Shown here: positions 27,093 to 35,949 of the stretch, in pieces
How the letters are laid out: each line of letters begins with the position of its first letter
Numbering within the stretch: position 1 is the first letter of the stretch
Translations under genes and position numbers: made by a program
The notes under the pieces: generated by a model
Seen by the model: only the letters and a program-made list of their open reading frames with translations
Told to the model about the DNA's origin: nothing
The model's database searches: none
Assembly: GCA_030622955.1 (NCBI GenBank)
Contig: JAUXFM010000005.1
Location: forward strand, 1 to 52,960
Source of the DNA: Lentisphaerales bacterium
Lineage (GTDB): Bacteria > Verrucomicrobiota > Kiritimatiellia > JAUXFM01
Length of the DNA: 52,960 nt
Reading direction: 5' to 3'

Positions 27093-27155
27093 AACGATGC
27101 TTCCAGATCGGACCGCTCTTCTTTTCTGAAACCCGCGCGGCCAAACTCCTTCAGC

Positions 27156-28490
27156 CTACGATCTGCAGTCCACAGCCTTCCTTCCCCTCGGGTCTTTTAC
27201 GCGTGAGACGATGACGGCTGAGAGCAGGATGGACGCACAGCTGGCGAGAGCCATGGCAGTGAAGCTATTCACCTGTTTCGAGAAATCTGCACCGATGACC
27301 GTGGCCGCGAACGAGTCCCAGTATTTTAGAAGCGTTGCACTGATCGTGCCGGCAGCGATTAAGCCGGGCGCGCTGGTGAACATTATGATTGCCAGGCAGG
27401 TTGATCGCTTCTGGAATGGCACGATCTCGGTACTGAACGCCATGTGCGCGACACGCAGACCATAAGTGGAAGCACCGAGCAGGAAGAAAATGGCAGTGAA
27501 CTCCCATGTATCTCTTGCGAACACGACCCAGATACACATGGCAGCCATGAGAATGCGGCTGCCTATGAGTGCAGGTTTTGCGCCGACCTTATCGCCGGCC
27601 AAGCCGGAAACGATATTGCCGAGTATTGCCCCGATCATTTGTGACAGTACCAGGACTCCGAGATATGAGTTCTCTCGACCAGTAACGGCGAGCGCATGTG
27701 GTGACAGGAAGGGCACGATCATGTAGAAACCGCAAGCAGTGAAGACTGCAGCAATGTAGTTCCTGATTTGTTTGTTCGCCATGATTATCCCCGGAATACC
27801 GCGAAGGTTGCCGGACAGGGACGTATGCTGTGCCGTATCACGTGCCGGTTGATGAGTCTCTCGGATCATGGCAAAGAAGATATACGAGAGAACGAGCAAC
27901 CCGAAACAGACCAGATGGAGAATGCCGAATCCGTATACGCCTGGAAACGCGCCGAGCAGGAATGCTATGAACCATCCGGCCAGAATCCCGATGACACCGC
28001 TGATGATGTTCCTGATCGCGAACATTGATGCACGACGTTCGGCAGGCACTGTCTTTACGATGAGCTCTTGCCATCCCGTCAGCGTCGAACCACCGATGAG
28101 GCCGGAGATGAGCTGGGCCAGGATCACGGCATAGAGCGCGAGCATGCCCCGCCCGGCAGAGCAAAGGAGCATGATGCCTGCGACCAGGTATGGCAATCGT
28201 TGAAAAATGCCGGTAAGCAGAAGCAGCGGCTTGACCCGCACGAGTCGCTCTATGAAATGAGCGGTGAAGGGGCCAGGAATAGAGAATCCGATAATGAGGA
28301 GAGTGGGCGCAAGAGACTTGATCCAGATTGGTGCGTCCAACATTTCCACGAGTTTTGGGAGTATTGTTGTCGCAAGGACGAAGGTGAGCCCACCCAAATA
28401 CAGGCCGCCCACGAGGCAGTGCATGACGTAGTTCCATGTGAATACGCTGCCCTGATTCGGGAGCTTAGTGGTTTGGGATCCTTGTGGCAT
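27156..28490 (-). CDS. MFS transporter
   Basis: 444 residues with about 12 membrane helices and the two-bundle layout of the major facilitator superfamily. A motif-A-like region (AHFIERLVRVKPLLLL) and a second-half counterpart (SGLAGDKVGAKPALIGSR, G-x3-D-x-x-G) are visible. Substrate cannot be assigned. It is read 65 bp downstream of the outer-membrane barrel gene on the same strand, so it may be the distal gene of the operon 34553-28556, although the gap is larger than elsewhere in that operon. Confidence 0.85.
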   Translation of the reverse strand: MPQGSQTTKLPNQGSVFTWNYVMHCLVGGLYLGGLTFVLATTILPKLVEMLDAPIWIKSLAPTLLIIGFSIPGPFTAHFIERLVRVKPLLLLTGIFQRLPYLVAGIMLLCSAGRGMLALYAVILAQLISGLIGGSTLTGWQELIVKTVPAERRASMFAIRNIISGVIGILAGWFIAFLLGAFPGVYGFGILHLVCFGLLVLSYIFFAMIRETHQPARDTAQHTSLSGNLRGIPGIIMANKQIRNYIAAVFTACGFYMIVPFLSPHALAVTGRENSYLGVLVLSQMIGAILGNIVSGLAGDKVGAKPALIGSRILMAAMCIWVVFARDTWEFTAIFFLLGASTYGLRVAHMAFSTEIVPFQKRSTCLAIIMFTSAPGLIAAGTISATLLKYWDSFAATVIGADFSKQVNSFTAMALASCASILLSAVIVSRVKDPRGRKAVDCRS

Positions 28491-28555
28491 GGGCGAGATT
28501 GTCAGGGAGAGCGGGCTGAACGGTCAAGTGAGAACCGGCATGCAATAGGTAAGAG

Positions 28556-29734
28556 TCAGAATCTATGGAATGCCGAGATGCTGTGAGCACGGCGAAAGAG
28601 TTCTTCTTCGCGTGTCTCATACGTCCAGCCAAGATAGATGCCCGTTGCGTGGGTAAAATAGTAACTCACTCTTATGCTGATAGTGTCAACATCCTCGTTT
28701 AGGAAGTCGAAATCGTCCGCACCTATCGGGATCTCGATAGTTTCTTCGGCATCGGTATAGGTTGCGGAGATCGAATATCTCAGCTCCTTTTCGTAGCCGA
28801 GGCTGAAGGAGTGGGTTTCGACGTCTTCGTCCTTACTGTCTGTGCCCCAGCTGTATTTGTATCTTCCGAAGAAGTTTCCCGCAGTCTGCCGGGCTTCGAG
28901 GATGTAACGCTCTGACCAGTCATTGCCATAGTTCTTGAAGCTGATGCCTGCACCGAGTCGAGCACGTTTGAACAGTTTGCGGCGTGCCATGACCTTGTGT
29001 TTCTGGTCGGCCAGGAATCCACCTTTGTCGGAGAAAGCTCCATCGTAGCTAAGCGATGTCCTGTAACTGTGGCGATATGATGCTCCAAACCTGGCCGACC
29101 AGTCTGTCTTGCCGTAGCGCCACCAGTTCTTGAATCCGACCGAGAGCGATGCGTCGGGGCGAGGTTTATGCGAGAGTTTTGCCCCGAGCGAATGCCAATC
29201 ATCTCTGTTGCGTGTCAGATTGTGGTAGCTGTAACTTGTCGAAACCCGTGATGGGCGGCTAAGAATTTCTCGACCCTTCTCAGGCGGGTTCTCTTCATCC
29301 AGCCTTCTTGCCAGTATGAACTGGCTCTCACGCCAGGCTGTGATCGCGAGGTAGCGAAGTCGGCTGGGGTTGTTTGCGTTGGCCTTCTCGCATTTCAGGA
29401 GGATCTGCCCTGCTTCGTCCCACTTGCCCTGTCGTCGCAGAACCGTTGCGGCCCCGATGTAAGCGTCGATATAAGTTGGTGTCAGTACGATAGCTTTTTC
29501 AAAGTCCGTGAGTGCATGGTCGAGTGTTTCGGAATCACGCGTGTAGCAATAGCCCCGTCCTACCAGGGCGTCGACGTCGCGATGGCTCTTTTCGAGCATG
29601 GCATTGTATATTGTCAATGCTTCTTCAACGTGGCCCTCGATCCGGAGTCTTCTTGCACGCTCGAGCCGGTCTCTATAACTCTCAGGCTTCTCGATTTGGG
29701 CAAGTGAGTTCCCGACGAGGAAGAGCAGCACCAT
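28556..29734 (-). CDS. TPR plus YaiO-type outer-membrane beta-barrel protein
   Basis: 392 residues. A signal peptide is followed by TPR-like helices (about 25-130: LRIEGHVEEALTIYNAMLEKS, DALTDFEKAIVLTPTYIDAY). The remainder alternates polar and hydrophobic residues as in a beta-barrel and ends in Phe (SISAFHRF), the usual outer-membrane insertion signal. This matches the YaiO family, found next to polysaccharide synthases and resembling TPR-barrel export ports such as PgaA/AlgK-E. The ATG at 29734 gives a signal peptide lacking a basic start; a CTG at 29761, overlapping the synthase stop and preceded by GAGGGAG, would add KTRFITGI and make a classical one. Confidence 0.8.
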   Translation of the reverse strand: MVLLFLVGNSLAQIEKPESYRDRLERARRLRIEGHVEEALTIYNAMLEKSHRDVDALVGRGYCYTRDSETLDHALTDFEKAIVLTPTYIDAYIGAATVLRRQGKWDEAGQILLKCEKANANNPSRLRYLAITAWRESQFILARRLDEENPPEKGREILSRPSRVSTSYSYHNLTRNRDDWHSLGAKLSHKPRPDASLSVGFKNWWRYGKTDWSARFGASYRHSYRTSLSYDGAFSDKGGFLADQKHKVMARRKLFKRARLGAGISFKNYGNDWSERYILEARQTAGNFFGRYKYSWGTDSKDEDVETHSFSLGYEKELRYSISATYTDAEETIEIPIGADDFDFLNEDVDTISIRVSYYFTHATGIYLGWTYETREEELFRRAHSISAFHRF

Positions 29735-29757
29735 TATTCCTGTTATGAACCTGGTCT

Positions 29758-31188
29758 TCAGTGTTCTCCCTCGTTCCTGTGGCTGTGTTCAAATCGGTAT
29801 CTGTGCACTTCGCCCCAGTCGGCTTTCTTCCCGAAGATGTAGCGGATCATGCCCTTGAACCGCCAGTAGGCGTGTAGCTGGCGGTATCCAAAGTTCTCAT
29901 AAAGGGCCGCCTGAAGCAGTTGCCACAAAGCCTTACGGCCCGGGTATCGCTTGTAGGAAAGTTCCGCAAGTGTGAGTGAAGTGACAGATATGCAGAGCCC
30001 CCAGACCAGCGCCACGGCAATAAAGAGCAGGAAGAACCGGAGGTCAATGATTCCCAGGATGAAGCTCATTATAACGAGTGGGTATCCGATGAATTCTATG
30101 ACAGCTCCCAGCAGCTCAAAGATGAAGTAGTACGGATATCCTATCATTCCTATATTGCGGTACTTCAAGTTGAAGAACATGTTGATGTTCTTGGTCAGGC
30201 ATTGCGTTAGCGCGCGTTGCCAGCGATCGCGTTGGATTGAGAGTAGTCCGAGTGTTGAAGGAGCCTGTGTCCAGCATACGGGATCGGGGGCGAAAATGAT
30301 CTTCAAGCGGTTGTTCGTCTGGGAAACGAGTTTCTGCATGTGAACCACAAGTTCCATATCCTCGCCAATGGCCTTCCTGTTCCAACCCTTGATCTGCTCG
30401 AGTATGTCTTGGCGGAAGACTCCGAATGCGCCGGAAATGATCAGGAGGACATTCAGGCGCGAGAAACCCACACGTCCAAACAGGAATGCACGGAAGTACT
30501 CTACTATTTGTATGCGCTCAACCATATTCCTCGGCATGCCCAGTTCTCGAATTTGGCCCTTCTCAAGTTTTGCGCCATTGGCAAGCCTGACAACCCCGCC
30601 GACGGCAACGGAGCCGGGTACAGCAACAAAGCCATGCATCAGCTTGGTCATGCTGTCGCGAGCGAGCAGAGAATCGGCATCTACGGAGCAGATGTATGGA
30701 TACCGTGAGAAGCAGGCCGCGGTATTCAGTGCGTCCGGCTTACCCCTGTTCTCCTTGTCGATCACGACCAGTTTCGGATCCTTCCTCGAGAAATAGACGG
30801 CTTTGACCGGACCGCATGGATACCTGTCCATCTTCTCGACCTCCACCTTTTCAAGCGTAAAATGCTCTTTCAGCAGATCGAGCGTCTTATCGGTAGAGCC
30901 ATCATTGCAGACGAGTACCTCGAATTCAGGATAGTCGAGCTGGAGCAGTGCGGTAACCGAATCGATAATTGCGAGCTCCTCGTTGAATGCGGGCATTATG
31001 ACGGAGAAAGGTTTCATGAATTCCGGCGGCAGGGCGACGCCACGCTCGATTCTTCGCTCTTCGTTGTATTCGTACATTGCTTTAGCCGCTATCCCGAGAA
31101 GGATCATGTATATCGCGTTCAAGGCGACGAAGTACCAGAATACGAATACGTCACTGGCGTACAGGACGCTATGGAATACTGTTAGCAT
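29758..31188 (-). CDS. Processive GT2 glycan synthase (cellulose/PNAG synthase-like)
   Basis: Inner-membrane synthase of 476 residues. One N-terminal helix is followed by a GT2 domain with VCNDGSTD (about 94-101), SVDADS (168-173), GED (275-277) and QRDRW (319-323), the D,D,D,QxxRW set of processive beta-glycosyltransferases. Three or four C-terminal helices would form the polymer channel. The track's start at 31221 is replaced by ATG 31188, which has a perfect GGAGG 7 bases upstream; this overlaps the HEAT gene by 20 bp. The polymer cannot be named; resemblance is to PgaC/HasA/NodC-like enzymes. Confidence 0.88.
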   Translation of the reverse strand: MLTVFHSVLYASDVFVFWYFVALNAIYMILLGIAAKAMYEYNEERRIERGVALPPEFMKPFSVIMPAFNEELAIIDSVTALLQLDYPEFEVLVCNDGSTDKTLDLLKEHFTLEKVEVEKMDRYPCGPVKAVYFSRKDPKLVVIDKENRGKPDALNTAACFSRYPYICSVDADSLLARDSMTKLMHGFVAVPGSVAVGGVVRLANGAKLEKGQIRELGMPRNMVERIQIVEYFRAFLFGRVGFSRLNVLLIISGAFGVFRQDILEQIKGWNRKAIGEDMELVVHMQKLVSQTNNRLKIIFAPDPVCWTQAPSTLGLLSIQRDRWQRALTQCLTKNINMFFNLKYRNIGMIGYPYYFIFELLGAVIEFIGYPLVIMSFILGIIDLRFFLLFIAVALVWGLCISVTSLTLAELSYKRYPGRKALWQLLQAALYENFGYRQLHAYWRFKGMIRYIFGKKADWGEVHRYRFEHSHRNEGEH

Positions 31189-32302
31189 AGCGATACCTCC
31201 ACCGTATTCTTCCAAATTCACGTTCAGCGATTACCATCTTGGCCGCCAAGCGTTTTCGCTCATTGCGATCGTGTGCGAGTGCCTTGAGCCGCGCCAAGCC
31301 ATCAGGGCCCATGCGTGATATTGCCTCCGCCGCGTTCCGGGTAACCCATGGGCTCTCGTCATTCATCAGTTGTTCAGCTTCATCGAGGTATCGGGAACCA
31401 GCGAGTCGCTCAAGAGCATTAATGGCCTTCAGGCGCATGCGGAAATCGCTATCTTTAAGGTATGGTAGCAGCACTTCGCAGTCCTTCTCGGATCCTATCT
31501 TTTCAAGCGCCTCCATGAAATGGATGGCTGCTTCCTTGTCGGTGGCGTGCTTGAGAAGCTTCAGAATAGTTGGCAGGGCAGGGCGGTGCTTCAGCGTTCC
31601 CAGGAAGTCCACGATCACTCCCTGGACTGCGGGTACCAGTTCTGCCGAGGCAAGGACCTTGTTCATGGCATCGGCGCCTTTGTTTCCGTAGGCAAGCAGC
31701 GTGGATAGGACCATATCTCTGTTGGAAGGTGTTTCCACGTACAGTTTCCTGAGCACTGCTTCCAGTGACTCGGTATCACCGCAGAGGCCGAGTCCGAGCG
31801 CAGCGGCAAAGATGGCGTGCTTGAAGCGATCTGTCTCAAGGATTGACCGGAATAGTTCGATATCTCTGCTGTTTCTCAAGTAAGAAAGTGAGCGAAGCGC
31901 AAGTGCACGTTTCCAGCCACCGTGTTTTTGTATCCGTTTGCGTAAGTGGTCGGCAAAGCCGGACTTCTCCGCAATCGTGGATTCCACTGATGCATCGACA
32001 TTGCCGGTTCCTGCGAGACGGTGTTCGATATAGCGTGCGAAATAGGGGAACGCAGCAGGTGGAAGGACTCGGCGTATTTCAGCATCATCAGATGTGTTCG
32101 CAGCAACCTTCTCGATCAGTTCATCGAACTCTGGGGTCTTCTTTTTCATATGGATCCGCACGCTTTCGTTAGCGTGTCGCCTGTTGAAGAGGTGGATGAC
32201 GATGACTATCAGGTATATCGAGAGGATTGCCCAGACCCAGGCAGCGGCGAAGACGCCGTATCCGCCGATGGACTCAACAAAACTGTTCAATGCGTCGGTC
32301 AT
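31169..32302 (-). CDS. Membrane-anchored HEAT-repeat protein
   Basis: 377 residues. One membrane helix (about 17-39) is followed by a basic segment and roughly seven helical repeats of HEAT type: RDIELFRSILETDRFKHAIFAAAL, DSDFRMRLKAINALERLAG, DESPWVTRNAAEAISRMG. HEAT solenoids are protein-binding scaffolds. The gene lies between a phosphatase/kinase fusion and a glycan synthase with 1-bp and overlapping junctions, so it probably brings operon partners together. Its ribosome binding site GGGAGG is formed by the last codons of the upstream gene. There is no catalytic motif. Confidence 0.8.
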   Translation of the reverse strand: MTDALNSFVESIGGYGVFAAAWVWAILSIYLIVIVIHLFNRRHANESVRIHMKKKTPEFDELIEKVAANTSDDAEIRRVLPPAAFPYFARYIEHRLAGTGNVDASVESTIAEKSGFADHLRKRIQKHGGWKRALALRSLSYLRNSRDIELFRSILETDRFKHAIFAAALGLGLCGDTESLEAVLRKLYVETPSNRDMVLSTLLAYGNKGADAMNKVLASAELVPAVQGVIVDFLGTLKHRPALPTILKLLKHATDKEAAIHFMEALEKIGSEKDCEVLLPYLKDSDFRMRLKAINALERLAGSRYLDEAEQLMNDESPWVTRNAAEAISRMGPDGLARLKALAHDRNERKRLAAKMVIAEREFGRIRWRYRYANSIP

Positions 32303-32303
32303 C

Positions 32304-34553
32304 TTAACCTCCCAGCATCCATGCTGCGACTCCGGCAGCAGTCACCTGGATGGTCAGGTTGTCCAAACCGTGAGTACTTACAGATTCAACAAGAGCACCG
32401 GCAACGGCGCAGAGCGCGGCACATGCCAGTGCAGAAGGCAGCGCAAAACCACCGAGGGTCAGGCCGAGTACAGCGGCGAGGAAGCTGACAGAGAACACGG
32501 CGAGGGAGCCCTCGAGGCTCCTCGTTGCATTGACTCCGAGAAGTGACGGGACTTTGTAGCGATGCTTGCCCCATCGGCTGCCTACCGGCTCGCCTATAGC
32601 GTCCCCCCAGCCACCGACCAGGTAGCCTATGTAAGCGAACTTTATGAAGAACAGGTTCGATATGACGCCACCCAGTGCAGTTGTTAGCAGGGGGACCAGT
32701 ATATAGAACGATCGATGCGGCTCATCCGTCGGCCGCGCCATGGCTTCGTAGAATGGGAAACCTTGACCACGCATTACTGCATAGAGTACGCAGAGTGCGG
32801 TAACTGAGCCAAAGATCATTACCCCGGCCAGCCCCGCCGTCAGTTGCACGACACTTGCCATTGTGAAAATGAGAAAATGGAAGATTTTACGCGTATAGGG
32901 GGTACGTACCTCGTTGATTTTCTTGAGGCGGCCAACATACATTGCCGCGAGGAGCGCATAGAAGAAAGAAAGGGGAACGAGGATTATTGTGAGTTTAGCC
33001 GATGGCAGCGCTCTTTCGATGAATGACATGCCTTTTGCGATCAGTCCCTCAGGTTTCTTCTCGACAGGTTCGACAGTCGCTATCTCCTGGACTGCGCCAA
33101 GCAAGATGGCCGGATTGAAGGTCACATTAGTGGGCATCGCGGGGCCATATGTTTCAGCGATGTCATGACGTAATCGTGCAAGCCCGGAACCATAGACGTA
33201 CCATGGTCCATCACCGTTCAGGATTTTCAATGCGGTTTTCTTTTTTTCCTGCACGCGCCAGTCGAACCTGGCGACTCTTGTGAATTCTTCATCACGTAAG
33301 CCTTCGGGTGATTCAGGATCGCCGATAAAGAGGTATTTCCTGATCCCACGCTTCTCGAGTTCCTTGAACTCACCAAGTGCAGTTGGGCGAGGCCCCACAG
33401 CGATGTGTGGTGCGATGATTGTTACCTTTCCCACGCGTAGTGGCTCATCAAAAAGGCTGGGCGGTAACGGTGCGCGATTGCTTAGAAAGGCTTGTATGAA
33501 GGCATCTGTCCGCGGTGAGGGGCTGTGGAAACTGTGCACAACGAGGGGGCGCGGCATGCGCCAGGCCTTCTGGGCGGCAGCAAGGGCTAGCTTGGGATTG
33601 TACTCCTCGATCGAGATGGGAATATGATGGAAATTTACGTGGTACTGCTCGAGCAATCTGTGCTCCCGCGCAGCAAGTCTCTCAGAGTCGAGCAGGCTGA
33701 TCACATTACGTACGTCGTCTACCAAGATAGCGACCAGGTATTCCTCATCCGTGGGATGGGGCGTTACATGAAGTCCCTTGTCGGGCGAAAGAATAGGCCC
33801 GCGTTCGAACTTCTTGCGATCCGCCAGGTGTCTATGCCTGCTTGTATATTTGCCATGGCCGGCTTTTATATTTCCTCCTGCCGCCTTTATCACATTCCTG
33901 GCGACGTTCACGCGGTCCTTGCCGAGGTAGCAGTGGATGTAGTATCGGCCTTTACCCGACCTGGCCAGCTCACTCATTTGCTCAAGTGCTTCCTTGTTTT
34001 CGCTGATCCATGGCAGCATGGGCATATGGATGAGTTCCAGCCCTGCTTCACTGACCGCTTTTTGCTCGTCGGCAAGAAGCTTTGGTTCGAAGGGGACAAC
34101 AGCCGGATGAAGCAGGGAGATCACGGAGGTATAGCCTCTTCTTTTGAGCTCACGCAGTCGTTTTTTGTCCGGATATGAACCTACGGTGAATTGATACTTC
34201 GAAGAATCCTGGAGAATGTCGGGTTTGTTCAGCATGCCCGGGGTCAGCCACATATAGAGTGTGCCGGCGAAGAAGAGCATGAGTAGCAATGGTAGACCCA
34301 GCTTAATGTGTTTCTTCCTGCTGTTGACAATGATCGAGGTGAGCAGTAATCCCACGATAAAGGTCAGGACGACGAGGGCTACCATGAAGGCTCGCACGAG
34401 GGAATCTTCGGTATTGGGGGTCCAGCCACGTTCCCGCGCCAATCCCGCAGCCCATTGGATTGGCCCAAGTAATGTTCCTGTCCCGAGCACGAACCCCGCG
34501 AGTAAGCCGATGAAGGCCAAGAGCATCAGGTTCTTTATTGTGGGTCTGAACAT
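32304..34553 (-). CDS. Membrane fusion of tyrosine/dual-specificity phosphatase-like domains and a polyprenol/phytol-kinase-like domain
   Basis: 749 residues. Three N-terminal membrane helices (about 8-105) are followed by three successive segments, each beginning like a DSP fold (FTVGSYPDKKRLRELKRRGYTSVISLL; LHVTPHPTDEEYLVAIL; VTIIAPHIAVGPRPTALGEF). The first has an intact phosphatase loop HCYLGKDR (Cys208, Arg214). The second (HSFHSPSPR) and third (YGSGLAR) lack the Cys and look degenerate. Residues 520-749 form a multi-helix domain with RKIFHF, GGWGDAIGEPVGSRWGKHRY and TRSLEGSLAVF, matching CTP-dependent dolichol/phytol kinases. A role in phosphorylating or recycling a prenyl carrier for the glycan synthase is inference. 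First gene of the operon. Confidence 0.75.
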   Translation of the reverse strand: MFRPTIKNLMLLAFIGLLAGFVLGTGTLLGPIQWAAGLARERGWTPNTEDSLVRAFMVALVVLTFIVGLLLTSIIVNSRKKHIKLGLPLLLMLFFAGTLYMWLTPGMLNKPDILQDSSKYQFTVGSYPDKKRLRELKRRGYTSVISLLHPAVVPFEPKLLADEQKAVSEAGLELIHMPMLPWISENKEALEQMSELARSGKGRYYIHCYLGKDRVNVARNVIKAAGGNIKAGHGKYTSRHRHLADRKKFERGPILSPDKGLHVTPHPTDEEYLVAILVDDVRNVISLLDSERLAAREHRLLEQYHVNFHHIPISIEEYNPKLALAAAQKAWRMPRPLVVHSFHSPSPRTDAFIQAFLSNRAPLPPSLFDEPLRVGKVTIIAPHIAVGPRPTALGEFKELEKRGIRKYLFIGDPESPEGLRDEEFTRVARFDWRVQEKKKTALKILNGDGPWYVYGSGLARLRHDIAETYGPAMPTNVTFNPAILLGAVQEIATVEPVEKKPEGLIAKGMSFIERALPSAKLTIILVPLSFFYALLAAMYVGRLKKINEVRTPYTRKIFHFLIFTMASVVQLTAGLAGVMIFGSVTALCVLYAVMRGQGFPFYEAMARPTDEPHRSFYILVPLLTTALGGVISNLFFIKFAYIGYLVGGWGDAIGEPVGSRWGKHRYKVPSLLGVNATRSLEGSLAVFSVSFLAAVLGLTLGGFALPSALACAALCAVAGALVESVSTHGLDNLTIQVTAAGVAAWMLGG

Positions 34554-34569
34554 CTTTTAGAGCATCCCA

Positions 34570-34599
34570 ATTAGAGGTTCTTCATCCATTGCCGTTCAA
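34570..34599 (-). promoter_or_regulatory. Candidate promoter of the glycan-synthase operon
   Basis: Minus strand TTGAAC, 18 bases, TCTAAT. Transcription would start about 10 bases before the ATG at 34553, where no Shine-Dalgarno sequence is visible, so the first gene may be translated from a nearly leaderless message. Confidence 0.35.
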
Positions 34600-34779
34600 C
34601 ATCGCACTATCCGTGCCAAGGAGGAAGAAAAATGTGCCAGATGCTCATCAAGCTGGCAAATGAGCGCTATTCTATGTCAATTGCTGATGCAGGGAGTCCT
34701 GGATCGATCGGGAGAAGCCATCCAATGAGACAAAAGCTGTATCATGACAGCTTGGATGGGACAGGCACAAAAAATCACA

Positions 34780-34799
34780 GGAGGGCCGAGAGGCCCTCC
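34780..34799 (-). terminator. Rho-independent terminator of the Cys-rich lipoprotein gene
   Basis: A perfect 8-bp stem, ggagggcc-gaga-ggccctcc, reads on the minus strand into a T-rich run (TGTGATTTTTTG; the A-run is at 34769-34774 on the plus strand). It lies 27 bp after the stop codon of the lipoprotein gene. Confidence 0.8.
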
Positions 34800-34826
34800 G
34801 GTGATTCGCATTCCAGAAAATCGTTA

Positions 34827-35051
34827 CTACTTCTGCGGTGCCGCATCTTCTTTCGGCTTCGCATTACATGTACCGGCGGATTCGCCCTCTGTTTCGCAGG
34901 AACCTGTGGAAGTTTTCTTCGCTTCAGATTCGCATGTTTCCTTGCTGGGACAGCCACAGGTTAGAGGTTTGCTCTCTGCTGTTTCAGCGCCGCAACCGGC
35001 AAATGCCAGTGGCAGGGCCAAGAGTACTGCGAGTATGATTGCTTTCTTCAT
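34827..35051 (-). CDS. Small cysteine-rich lipoprotein
   Basis: 74 residues. Lipoprotein signal MKKAIILAVLLALPLAFAGC with lipobox LAFAGC. The mature part holds five more Cys (LTCGCPSKETCE, GSCETE, GTCNAK) in a charged, Ala/Lys/Glu-rich chain. GGAGG is placed 7 bases before the ATG, and a strong terminator follows the gene, so it is an independent transcription unit. No family is recognised. The Cys spacing could bind metal or form disulfides. The neighbouring 226 bp up to the operon start at 34553 hold no other gene. Confidence 0.75.
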   Translation of the reverse strand: MKKAIILAVLLALPLAFAGCGAETAESKPLTCGCPSKETCESEAKKTSTGSCETEGESAGTCNAKPKEDAAPQK

Positions 35052-35246
35052 TCTGATCCTCCAACTTTAGGGTTTCGTACGAGGATTGCAGGGAATCCCT
35101 GATAGATCAAGACAATAGAACGGGCTTACAACCTACCAGCAAGATTGTCTGGCCTTGATGTCTACCCATTATGTATGCTTTGGGTATAGCAGCTTAAATG
35201 CGTACCGTTTGTTTATGATCAGTGGATGTTGTGAGGTGGGCTTAAG

Positions 35247-35627
35247 ATGAGGTTAGGAACAAAGATCCTTCACATTGACGATGATGCAGGTGTCGCGCGG
35301 GCGATCTCCGGTTTGCTTGGCCAGGCCGGATACCAGGTTACCTCTGCGAGCAATGCTCAAGATGGGATCAGAAAGATAAAGAACAAGCAGTTCGATCTCG
35401 TGATTCTTGACATGAACATGCCGGGCATGCCCGGCAGCATGGTGTTGAACCGCTTGACGGGTGACGATGGTCGTACGACCGTGCCGGTCCTCGTTTTTAG
35501 TGCTTATGCACAGCTTGTGCCTGACGACGTCAAGGAGAAGGCTGCCGGAGTCTTGATCAAACCCGCAGAATCCGAAACGATGCTCGCCGAGATTGACCGC
35601 ATTCTTGACGAGTGGCAGGAGCAGTAA
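35247..35627 (+). CDS. Single-domain response regulator (CheY-like receiver)
   Basis: 126 residues, receiver domain only. Acidic pair in ILHIDDDAG, phosphorylated Asp in LVILDMNMPG, a conserved Ser in LVFSAYAQ and Lys in VLIKPAES, all in the standard order. There is no output domain, so it would act through protein contact or as a phosphorelay intermediate. No histidine kinase is adjacent. It is divergent from the Cys-rich lipoprotein with a 195-bp gap. Downstream 35628-35949 (322 bp) shows a hairpin at 35776-35804 but no gene I can support. Confidence 0.88.
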   Translation: MRLGTKILHIDDDAGVARAISGLLGQAGYQVTSASNAQDGIRKIKNKQFDLVILDMNMPGMPGSMVLNRLTGDDGRTTVPVLVFSAYAQLVPDDVKEKAAGVLIKPAESETMLAEIDRILDEWQEQ

Positions 35628-35775
35628 CTTTTTCCGATCTCTTGCGCACTGTTCTCTGCAGCGCGCATTCTTCTTAAGTGCGGTTGTGTCGTTCACGATA
35701 TATAGGCGACAGCCTTATGTCGGCTCGTCATTATGGAGATAACATGGCGATCGAAGTGGCCGCAAGTGTAGTGGA

Positions 35776-35804
35776 CAGCGTCGATCAGATGATGATTGAC
35801 GCTG
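35776..35804 (+). other. Long hairpin in a gene-poor spacer
   Basis: cagcgtcgatca and tgattgacgctg pair over 12 bases with one G-T pair around a 5-base loop. No T-run follows, so it is not a standard terminator. It lies in the 322-bp gap between the response regulator and the DUF3524 gene; function unknown. Confidence 0.4.
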
Positions 35805-35949
35805 TGAGTAGGGCCATAGACCACGATAGGCGTATGCTTGCCGGGCGTGGCGGACGAGCAGGAAGGTACACCTCAGCGTTCTGTAGGAATCGGCGAGCTG
35901 ATTGTCCTGATCACGTAGTGGACTCTTTTTTGGATAGGGCCAATAGGCC

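Noticed and set aside
34632-34964. Plus-strand ORF opposite the Cys-rich lipoprotein
   Set aside because: It is antisense to a gene with a signal peptide, a GGAGG site and a terminator, so it is a shadow.
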